In this document: one piece after another, positions 1 through 5,993 of the stretch
Position numbering within the stretch: the first letter of the stretch is position 1
How the letters are laid out: every line of letters begins with the position of its first letter
DNA from: Desulfovibrio sp.
GTDB lineage: Bacteria > Desulfobacterota > Desulfovibrionia > Desulfovibrionales > Desulfovibrionaceae
NCBI GenBank assembly: GCA_014804915.1
Contig: JAAUYW010000105.1
Location: 1-5,993 of the forward strand
Length of the DNA: 5,993 bases
Direction: 5' to 3'
Position numbers and translations under genes: made by a program
Notes under the pieces: generated by a model
Databases searched by the model: none
What the model saw: only the letters and a program-made list of their open reading frames with translations
What the model was told of the DNA's origin: nothing

Positions 1-249
1 AAGATAAAGAAGTTTATTGGCACGAATGAGAACGCGGTAAAAATCCAGCTTTACACCACGTTAACAGTCTATCTCCTGCTGGCTATGCAAAAATTTTTGA
101 GCAAGGTTGGTTTCTCAATCGGGCAGATATTTCAACTCATCCAATTAAATCTGGCTGGCTTCAGAAGTATTGAAGACCTGCTGAGCCATAAGCCGGATAA
201 AACAAAAAGCGCCTATGATAACAACTTGTTGGCAATTTGTTCAATCTAA
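1..249 (+). CDS. IS4-family transposase, C-terminal fragment (5' end outside window)
   Basis: Frame 1 is open from the first base to a TAA at 247-249 and gives 82 residues starting KIKKFIGTNENAVKIQLYTT. The pattern of I-K-x-F-x-G-T-x-x-N-A-V followed by a hydrophobic Y-L-L-L stretch and a later N-L-x-x-F-R-S-I-x-D-L-L is typical of the C-terminal end of IS4-type DDE transposases, after the catalytic glutamate. The catalytic residues would lie to the left of the window, so whether the element is intact cannot be judged. No in-frame stop or frameshift is seen in the visible part. The protein would cut and join the IS ends during transposition. It is the only recognisable protein on the plus strand, opposite to all host genes here. 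Confidence 0.8.
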   Translation, partial: KIKKFIGTNENAVKIQLYTTLTVYLLLAMQKFLSKVGFSIGQIFQLIQLNLAGFRSIEDLLSHKPDKTKSAYDNNLLAICSI

Positions 250-270
250 AAATTAGCCGGACAGTTCTGA
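1..270 (+). mobile_element. Right-hand end of an IS4-type insertion sequence (left part outside window)
   Basis: The transposase tail at 1-249 is followed within 25 bases by CCGGACAGTTCTGA (257-270), a plausible terminal inverted repeat because it lies just outside the transposase stop. The matching left end and the target duplication would be outside the window, so the right boundary is an inference and could lie a few bases either side of 270. The host sequence to the right is AT-rich and carries no other transposase remnants. Confidence 0.5.
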
Positions 271-303
271 TATTAAAGATGTATGTTGCCTACAAATAAG
301 GTT

Positions 304-337
304 AGCCCAGCCTGATTCAGGCGAGGCTTTTTATTTT
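304..337 (+). terminator. Rho-independent terminator-like hairpin
   Basis: AGCC (304-307) pairs with GGCT (325-328), and GCCTG (310-314) pairs with CAGGC (318-322) around an ATT loop. A two-by-two mismatch lies between the two stems. On the plus strand it is followed by TTTTTATTTT (328-337), a good U-tract. Read on the minus strand, the same hairpin lies 38 bases after the stop codon of the small gene at 367-465, and one of the mismatches becomes a U-G pair, but the following tract (AACCTTATTTG) is weaker. It may therefore act in both directions. The only plus-strand gene to its left is the transposase. Confidence 0.6.
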
Positions 338-366
338 AATGGTCAAGACAAACTCCGTTTGGAAGG

Positions 367-465
367 CTATATGTCTTTATTTTCCTTTGCTTGTCGGTGA
401 TTTTCATAGAGACCGTAGACTATCAGAATTCCCAAAATCATATATATTCCTATCAAACCTTCCAT
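367..465 (-). CDS. Small single-pass membrane protein, 32 aa, unrecognised
   Basis: The frame starts with ATG at 465-463, ends with TAG at 369-367, and is too short for usual gene calling. It reads MEGLIGIYMILGILIVYGLY, then a charged tail ENHRQAKENKDI. Residues 3-20 form one hydrophobic helix; the tail from 21 has several K and R residues, which would favour a cytoplasmic C-terminus. AAGGGA lies 8 bases before the ATG on the minus strand, a strong ribosome binding site, and it sits inside the last codons of the frame at 468-635, whose TAA ends two bases before this ATG. That layout suggests a coupled two-gene unit. I do not recognise the family. A type I toxin-like peptide or a small subunit of a membrane complex would both fit the shape; neither is shown. 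An in-frame upstream ATG pair at 532-530 and 529-527 would give a 55-residue version, but its N-terminus looks like a shifted reading of the neighbour. Confidence 0.55.
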   Translation of the reverse strand: MEGLIGIYMILGILIVYGLYENHRQAKENKDI

Positions 466-467
466 TT

Positions 468-635
468 TTATCGTCCCTTTGTGATGATGAAAAACCCGAT
501 AACTGCAAAAATTGCTGAAAAAACACCTCATCATTTACCTTCAAATGCGGCCACTGCCAAACTTGCCACAGCTATATTTAGGCAAAAATTGTCAAGTGCT
601 TCTCGGCATTTTGGCCTCAATTCAAATAGCTTCAT
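468..635 (-). pseudogene. Small two-helix membrane protein frame interrupted by two adjacent TGA codons
   Basis: From ATG at 635-633 the frame reads 34 residues ending AVASLAVAAFEGK, then TGA TGA (533-528), then continues in the same frame as GVFSAIFAVIGFFIITKGR to TAA at 470-468. The two halves each hold one hydrophobic helix (roughly codons 17-31 and 37-51), and the second ends in a positively charged K-G-R, so the whole reads as a 55-codon hairpin membrane protein. The ribosome binding site of the 32-residue gene lies in its last codons, with TAA and the next ATG two bases apart, as expected for an operon. No good ribosome binding site is visible before 635. Most likely it is a decayed gene, or a 34-residue peptide followed by untranslated remains. 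Recoding of TGA is possible but unsupported, since rpoN and the EIIA gene end in TGA and tryptophan in pyrG and rpoN uses TGG. I cannot assign a family. Confidence 0.4.
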
Positions 636-675
636 CAAGCGTGACCGTTTTTCAAAGGACGCATATGGAGTTATT

Positions 676-717
676 AAAACAAAAGTTGTCCATAAATTTT
701 AGCAATTTATGGACAAC
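676..717 (-). terminator. Rho-independent terminator of tRNA-Leu
   Basis: GTTGTCCATAAATT (685-698) and AATTTATGGACAAC (704-717) are perfect 14-base inverted arms around a 5-base loop. On the minus strand the stem is followed by TTTTGTTTT (684-676). It starts 24 bases after the CCA end of the tRNA gene, the usual place for its terminator. The stem is long but AT-rich towards the loop. On the plus strand no T-tract follows, so it is directional. Confidence 0.75.
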
Positions 718-741
718 ATCGCACTTATTGGATTTATGTTT

Positions 742-828
742 TGGTACCGAAGGGGAGACTCGAACTCCCACTTCCGAACGGAAACTGGACCCTGAACCCA
801 GCGCGTCTACCAATTCCACCACTTCGGC
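742..828 (-). tRNA. tRNA-Leu, anticodon CAG
   Basis: The minus strand gives an 87-base class II tRNA. The acceptor arm GCCGAAG pairs with CTTCGGT (G1 with U72 as a wobble), followed by discriminator A and an encoded CCA (744-742). The D-loop has the usual GGTAGACGC segment. The anticodon stem CTGGG/TCCAG holds the loop TTCAGGG, so the anticodon is CAG (plus-strand 792-794), reading CUG. The long variable arm (TTTCCGTTCGGAAGT region) with its own hairpin is typical of leucine tRNA. The T-arm GGGAG-TTCGAGT-CTCCC is intact. Every arm is complete, so it should be functional. tRNA 3' ends are frequent integration sites, and accessory-looking DNA begins just beyond this one, but no second copy of its 3' end was seen in the window. 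Confidence 0.95.
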
Positions 829-836
829 AACAGCTT

Positions 837-866
837 CTTATAATCCATCCCTGGCCAGGATGGCAA
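837..866 (-). promoter_or_regulatory. Sigma-70-like promoter for tRNA-Leu
   Basis: On the minus strand TTGCCA (866-861; five of six matches to TTGACA) and TATAAG (842-837; five of six to TATAAT) are 18 bases apart. Transcription would start only one to three bases before the mature tRNA 5' end at 828. The spacer contains the inverted repeat CCATCC/GGATGG (845-863), which lies between the EIIA stop codon and the tRNA and has no T-tract, so it does not look like a terminator for the upstream genes. The tRNA could also be read from the upstream operon. Confidence 0.55.
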
Positions 867-873
867 GTTAAAA

Positions 874-1320
874 TCAGGAATTTTTTTCGGAATTTTTGCC
901 CTTGCCGCGCAGCATCTTGCCTGCGACCACAATACCCTCCTTGCCTGCCTCCCCGGTTTTTGAAGCCAGGTCATGCAAAGGTTCGGATTCACGCGCTTCA
1001 ATGACTTTCAGAAGCATCGGCAAATTTACGCCTGTAACCACTTCCGCCTTGTGCTTGCCAAGCAGCGCCAGGGCCAGATTGGTCGGCGTGCCGCCAAACA
1101 TGTCTGTAAGCAAGATAACCCCCTGCCCCCGATCCAGCCTTTCAGCCGCATCTGTAAGCCTCCGAACTGCCTCATCGACTTCATGAGCCACATCCACGCT
1201 GATAGCAACGCAGTCCTCCTGGGGGCCAAGGATGCTCTCGGCTGCCCTGAGCAGGGCAGATCCGTAATTGCCGTGACCAACAATTATAATTCCGATTGGA
1301 GTCTGATTTGTCTGTTCCAT
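874..1320 (-). CDS. PTS system mannose-family EIIA component, stand-alone
   Basis: A 148-residue cytoplasmic protein with the fold of the EIIA domain of mannose-type phosphotransferase systems. It starts with a buried strand IGIIIVGHGNYG, where His16 in G-H-G is the expected phosphorylation site accepting phosphate from HPr. VILLTDMFGGTPTNLA (about 90-105) is the second family signature. Length matches a single IIA domain; the IIB domain found fused in E. coli ManX is missing, and no IIB, IIC or IID gene is in the window. This suggests a regulatory rather than a sugar-transporting role, as proposed for EIIA genes next to rpoN and rapZ. I chose the ATG at 1320; a TTG at 1347 would add nine residues, MRAFGRLID, not typical of the family, and neither start has a strong ribosome binding site. 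It lies 50 bases after rapZ. The C-terminus is K-rich and ends in a repeated K-N-S. Confidence 0.85.
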   Translation of the reverse strand: MEQTNQTPIGIIIVGHGNYGSALLRAAESILGPQEDCVAISVDVAHEVDEAVRRLTDAAERLDRGQGVILLTDMFGGTPTNLALALLGKHKAEVVTGVNLPMLLKVIEARESEPLHDLASKTGEAGKEGIVVAGKMLRGKGKNSEKNS

Positions 1321-1370
1321 ATCAATGAGCCTGCCAAAAGCCCGCAAGGCTGGCTTGCGCCATTTTCGCC

Positions 1371-2270
1371 TTACGCGCTCTTTTTTATATTCTGCTGGAT
1401 GTCCACATTGATATTACGGTGCTCGACAACCGGGCTAAAACCTGCCTGGCGCAGTTTGCCCGCCAACTTCTCAACCAGCGCGACAGAGCGGTGCCTGCCG
1501 CCAGTGCAGCCAATGGCTATGGTTATGCGGCTGCGGCCCTCGCTTTCCATCTGGGGCAGAACAAATTTAAAAAGCTCAAGCAGCAGGCGCAAATATTCTT
1601 CCGCCGCGCCGGACTTGAAGACAAATCTGGCCACATCAGGATCAAGGCCTGAAAGCGGCCGCAATTCCGGAACAAAAAACGGATTTTCCAGAAAGCGGGC
1701 ATCAAAAACGAAATCCGCGTCTTCAGGAAGGCCGTTCTTGAACCCGAAAGAAATCACATTGATTCTCAGGCCCTGGCCTGGCGACTGATCCGGCCTGAAG
1801 CGTTTGTGAATTGAGCGCCTGAGATCGTGGATGGAATAGCCGCTGCTGTCCACAACCAGATCCGCCAGATCTTTCAGTGGCTGCAGATCTTTCCTTTCGC
1901 TGGCTATGGCCTCCGCAAGACCCAGACCGTTCTTTTCATATGGATGCGGCCGCCGCGTAGAGGCGTAACGGCGCATGAGCTCGCCATTGCTGGCATCCAG
2001 AAAAATCAGGTTCACAGACAGCTCATGCGGCTGCAGCCTGAACAGCGCGGCATTGAATTCTTCTATGAAATTGGCCTCGCGCATATCCATGCCAATGGCT
2101 ATGCCCCTGAAATGCCGCATCTCCGGCTTTTCCATCAAATCCGCCATATCAGGGGAGAGGCTTGCCGGCAAGCCGTCAACAGCGAAAAAGCCGAGATCTT
2201 CAAAAGCGTGAAGCGCCGTTGACTTGCCGGCTCCTGACAAGCCGGTTACTATGCAAAGATCCCTGGCCAT
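1371..2270 (-). CDS. rapZ: RapZ/YvcJ-family P-loop nucleotide-binding adaptor
   Basis: A 299-residue cytoplasmic protein, close to the usual 280-300. The Walker A motif GLSGAGKS is at 10-17, followed by the family's VDGLP at 31-35. A Walker B-like NLIFLDA lies at 87-93 and the RRPHP motif at 106-110. The C-terminal RapZ domain shows FDARFLENP at 189-197, the signature GCTGGRHRSV at 254-263 and HRNI at 284-287. In E. coli RapZ binds the small RNAs GlmY and GlmZ and presents them to RNase E to control glucosamine-6-phosphate synthesis; in Bacillus YvcJ is a nucleotide-hydrolysing protein linked to competence. Which role applies here is not shown. The ATG at 2270 is the only sensible start, though CAGGAA lies too close to it to be a good ribosome binding site. 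It sits 30 bases after hpf and 50 before the EIIA gene, fitting co-expression with PTS regulators. Confidence 0.93.
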   Translation of the reverse strand: MARDLCIVTGLSGAGKSTALHAFEDLGFFAVDGLPASLSPDMADLMEKPEMRHFRGIAIGMDMREANFIEEFNAALFRLQPHELSVNLIFLDASNGELMRRYASTRRPHPYEKNGLGLAEAIASERKDLQPLKDLADLVVDSSGYSIHDLRRSIHKRFRPDQSPGQGLRINVISFGFKNGLPEDADFVFDARFLENPFFVPELRPLSGLDPDVARFVFKSGAAEEYLRLLLELFKFVLPQMESEGRSRITIAIGCTGGRHRSVALVEKLAGKLRQAGFSPVVEHRNINVDIQQNIKKSA

Positions 2271-2300
2271 TTCCTGGCTATCAGCCTGCCTGCAAAAAGC

Positions 2301-2840
2301 CTACATCACGGGATCAATCAGGGCATAGCCGGTCGTTTTGCGCTTGTAGATGACATTGACGCGGTTGTTTTCCGCATTCAGGAAAACGAGAAATTCGCTG
2401 CCTATGGCATCAAGCTGCATCAGCGCTTCATCCAGATGCAATGGTTTCGGCGCGAACCTGTCTGTGCCCACCACAGGCTGCTCCTCTTCCGCATCCGCCT
2501 CCACATTGAATGTAAAGACGTCCACATCCGCGTTTCTGGCCTTGCGGCGTTGTTCCTTCACCCTGGAAATTTTGCGCTTGATTTGCGACTCCACCTTGTC
2601 CACAACAAGATCAATCGCGGCATACATATCCTGCGCGACTTCAGTCGCGTTTATATGCAGCCCTTCGCCAGAAACGTTGACTTCGCAGCGGTTGCGGTAT
2701 TTATCAACCGTCATTATGACATCACATTCCAGATCCGCTGATTTGCCAAAAAAGCGGCCCAGTTTTTCCATGCGCCGCCGCGCATATTTCTTGAGATGAT
2801 CAGAGGCGTCGAAATTTTTGAAAGCAAAAGCAAGGTTCAT
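2301..2840 (-). CDS. hpf: Long-form ribosome hibernation promoting factor
   Basis: A 179-residue protein with two parts. Residues 1 to about 100 form the RaiA/HPF/YfiA domain (FKNFDASDHLKKYARRRMEKL, then VNVSGEGLHINATEVAQDMYAAIDLVVDKVESQIKR), which binds the 30S decoding centre. A charged linker ends in an acidic stretch, EADAEEE, and the C-terminal domain (123-179, VVGTDRFAPKPLHLDEALMQ to GYALIDPVM) is the dimerisation module that lets long HPF join two 70S ribosomes into inactive 100S dimers. The presence of both parts makes this the long form, not the short HPF/YfiA of enteric bacteria. It starts 18 bases after the rpoN stop and has a strong ribosome binding site. Linkage to rpoN is very common. 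Expression probably follows rpoN transcription. Confidence 0.95.
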   Translation of the reverse strand: MNLAFAFKNFDASDHLKKYARRRMEKLGRFFGKSADLECDVIMTVDKYRNRCEVNVSGEGLHINATEVAQDMYAAIDLVVDKVESQIKRKISRVKEQRRKARNADVDVFTFNVEADAEEEQPVVGTDRFAPKPLHLDEALMQLDAIGSEFLVFLNAENNRVNVIYKRKTTGYALIDPVM

Positions 2841-2841
2841 G

Positions 2842-2851
2842 CCTTTCTCCC
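2842..2851 (-). promoter_or_regulatory. Ribosome binding site of hpf
   Basis: GGGAGAAAGG on the minus strand, with GGAG six bases before the ATG at 2840. It occupies most of the 18-base rpoN-hpf gap and is the strongest ribosome binding site in the core operon, consistent with high HPF translation from a shared message. Confidence 0.7.
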
Positions 2852-2858
2852 TTTTTTA

Positions 2859-4283
2859 TCAGAAATGTTTGCGTCTGCGTGAAGAGGATGGAATATCCAT
2901 GGCAGTCCTGTATTTCGCGACTGTGCGCCGCGCGATATTGACCTTGAGCTCATCCTTGAGCATCTCGCCTATCTTCTCGTCGCTGAGCGGATTTTTGGGA
3001 TCCTCTTCACTGATAAATTTCCTGATTAGCGCCTTTACGCTTTCAGAGCCAACGCTGCTGCCATTATCCACTTCCAGGCCGCTGTTGAAAAAGAACTTCA
3101 GCTCAAAAATGCCGTGCGGCGTCGCGACATACTTGTTTGTCGTAATGCGGCTGATGGTGGATTCATGCATTTCAACATCATCTGCAATATCTTTCAGAAT
3201 AAGCGGCTGCAGATGCGTAATGCCCTTTTCAAAAAATTCCTTCTGATGCCTGACTATCGATTCAGTTACCTTGTAAAGCGTGCGCTGCCGCTGATACAGG
3301 CTGCGAATCAGCCAGGATGCGGAACGAATCTTGTCGTTGAAATATTCCTTTTCCTGATCGCTCGCTGCACTAATGTCCATTTCCGCAAGATCGGACAATC
3401 TCAGCTGCGGCAGATCGCCGTCATTCAGCATGATTACAAACTCGTCGCCCATTTTGTAGACGAAAACATCCGGACTCACATAAGTGGGCTCGCCATCGCC
3501 AAAGCTCGAGCCTGGCATTGGATCCAGACTCTGGATTATGGCCAGATATTCCTGCAAGTCTTCCAGATCAATCCTGAATTTCTTGAGCAGGGGCTTGTAG
3601 CGGCGCGCTTCAAGATCGTCCAGATGGTTTTCCACAAGATCCATCAATATGGGATCGCGGTCATAATTGAGATTTTTGAGCTGGACAACCAAACATTCCC
3701 TTAGGTTGCGTGAGGCAACGCCAACGGGATCCATCAGCTGGATTTTTTTGACAACTTCCTCAACTTCCGCAGGGGAGCAGCCGCACAGTCCGGCCAGCTC
3801 CTCATTATCGGCCTGCAAAAACCCGTTTGAGGAAAGATTGCCAATGATGATCTCGCCAATTTCTTTCTGCTTGTCAGTAAGCGTGGAAAGACGCAACTGC
3901 CAGAGCAAATGGCCTTCAAGAGTGGGTTTGGCCGCGCAGCGCGCCTCAAGAGGGGAAATTTCATCGCCAGCCTCAAATTCGCGTTTTTCGCTTGATTTGG
4001 GCGTGCTTGCGAATTCTCCCAGGTAATCCTCCCAGGAGGCATCCCTGGCCAGATCCCGGTCGTAGGCCTCGTTTTCGTTGCCTGTCCGGTCTTCGACAGG
4101 CTGCGCGTCCGCCAGAGTGTCTGTATAGGTTTCTTCCAGAAACGGGTTTTCCAACATTTCCTGCTGCACCATTTCCTGGAGCTCGAGGCGAGAAAGCTGC
4201 AAGAGGCGAATCGCCTGCTGCAGCTGGGGAGTCATTACCAGCTGCTGCGATAATTTTAGCTGCTGACGAAGTTCAAGTGCCAT
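2859..4283 (-). CDS. rpoN: RNA polymerase sigma-54 factor RpoN
   Basis: A 474-residue sigma factor that directs RNA polymerase to -24/-12 promoters and needs AAA+ activators to open them. Region I at the N-terminus (LRQQLKLSQQLVMTPQLQQA, then IRLLQLSRLELQ) is the glutamine- and leucine-rich activator-interacting part. About 50-115 is the acidic, variable region II. The core-binding domain follows, with DPVGVASRNLRECL. The helix-turn-helix region lies near 361-392 (LILKDIADDVEMHESTISR), and the RpoN box ARRTVAKYR at 451-459 recognises the -24 element. Length and all regions are complete. The ATG at 4283 gives the canonical MALELRQQ start; a TGA lies five codons upstream in frame, so no longer start exists. 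The ribosome binding site is poor (AGG almost touching the ATG). It lies 55 bases after pyrG, with a possible promoter at 4322-4350, and heads the hpf-rapZ-EIIA group. Confidence 0.97.
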   Translation of the reverse strand: MALELRQQLKLSQQLVMTPQLQQAIRLLQLSRLELQEMVQQEMLENPFLEETYTDTLADAQPVEDRTGNENEAYDRDLARDASWEDYLGEFASTPKSSEKREFEAGDEISPLEARCAAKPTLEGHLLWQLRLSTLTDKQKEIGEIIIGNLSSNGFLQADNEELAGLCGCSPAEVEEVVKKIQLMDPVGVASRNLRECLVVQLKNLNYDRDPILMDLVENHLDDLEARRYKPLLKKFRIDLEDLQEYLAIIQSLDPMPGSSFGDGEPTYVSPDVFVYKMGDEFVIMLNDGDLPQLRLSDLAEMDISAASDQEKEYFNDKIRSASWLIRSLYQRQRTLYKVTESIVRHQKEFFEKGITHLQPLILKDIADDVEMHESTISRITTNKYVATPHGIFELKFFFNSGLEVDNGSSVGSESVKALIRKFISEEDPKNPLSDEKIGEMLKDELKVNIARRTVAKYRTAMDIPSSSRRRKHF

Positions 4284-4321
4284 ACCTAGCCGCTTTCACA
4301 GTAAGCTTTTCAGACAACCGA

Positions 4322-5993
<1,672 letters not shown>

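Larger units (their letters stand above)
250..741. other. AT-rich accessory stretch between the IS and tRNA-Leu
   Basis: This stretch has no recognisable conserved gene. It is visibly richer in A and T than the block from 874 rightwards. Its contents are the presumed IS end, one hairpin with a T-tract (304-337), two very short minus-strand membrane-protein frames (367-465 and 468-635), and the tRNA terminator (676-717). Between 338 and 366, and between 636 and 675, I see no structured element. Plus-strand open frames across it lack ribosome binding sites and look like shadows. Confidence 0.6.

Noticed and set aside
441..532. Extended 55-residue version of the small membrane protein starting at the tandem ATG at 532-530 and 529-527, overlapping the TGA of the first frame.
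   Set aside because: The added N-terminus is rich in Cys, Phe and His and looks like a shifted reading of the hydrophobic helix in the other frame; the ATG at 465 has a much better ribosome binding site.
567..582. TGGCAAGTTTGGCA on the minus strand as a sigma-54 -24/-12 site.
   Set aside because: The GG to GC spacing is two bases short of the strict sigma-54 requirement.
545..600. TTGACA on the minus strand at 594-589 as a promoter -35 box for the 32-residue gene.
   Set aside because: No acceptable -10 box lies 15 to 19 bases downstream; the nearest TATA-like bases are only 13 away.
391..702. Plus-strand open frame of 103 residues in the AT-rich stretch.
   Set aside because: It would start on TTG without a ribosome binding site, has low-complexity composition, and lies antisense to the two small membrane-protein frames.
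742..828. tRNA-Leu 3' end as an attachment site for a genomic island.
   Set aside because: No direct repeat of the tRNA 3' end and no integrase gene were seen in the window.
1321..1370. AAGCC/GGCTT stem with four T in the rapZ-EIIA gap as a terminator.
   Set aside because: The stem is five pairs with a nine-base loop and competes with another fold (GCAAG/CTTGC); too weak to call.

Overview
The window looks like a piece of a Gram-negative, probably Desulfovibrionaceae-type (Desulfobacterota) chromosome. This rests on protein recognition by eye and on gene order: a pyrG, rpoN, long-form hpf, rapZ, mannose-family EIIA series on one strand. The organism cannot be named from the sequence alone. 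All recognisable host genes are on the minus strand, so biological order runs from right to left.

Right to left: pyrG (CTP synthase, 5' end cut by the window edge), rpoN (sigma-54), hpf (long ribosome hibernation factor), rapZ (P-loop nucleotide-binding adaptor) and a stand-alone mannose-family PTS EIIA. The gaps are 55, 18, 30 and 50 bases and none holds a convincing intrinsic terminator, so they probably form one main transcription unit. A weak sigma-70-like promoter may add a start in front of rpoN. A tRNA-Leu(CAG) gene follows, with a good sigma-70-like promoter of its own and a strong hairpin plus T-tract terminator beyond it.

From about 740 down to 1 the character changes to AT-rich accessory DNA. 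It holds two tiny minus-strand membrane-protein reading frames that look like a coupled pair. The first is interrupted by two adjacent in-frame TGA codons. The second is 32 codons, intact, and has a good ribosome binding site placed inside the end of the first. A hairpin with a plus-strand T-tract follows, then the C-terminal end of an IS4-type transposase on the plus strand, running off the left edge.

Functionally the core block joins nucleotide supply (PyrG), the alternative sigma factor RpoN, ribosome hibernation (HPF) and PTS-linked regulation (RapZ, EIIA), a common grouping around rpoN. What stands out is how compact it is. The kds/lpt genes that often lie between pyrG and rpoN in this lineage, and a ptsN or hprK gene often found between hpf and rapZ, are absent here. 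The most interesting unexplained item is the small membrane-protein pair with tandem TGA codons next to tRNA-Leu. No wholly new multi-gene system is evident.
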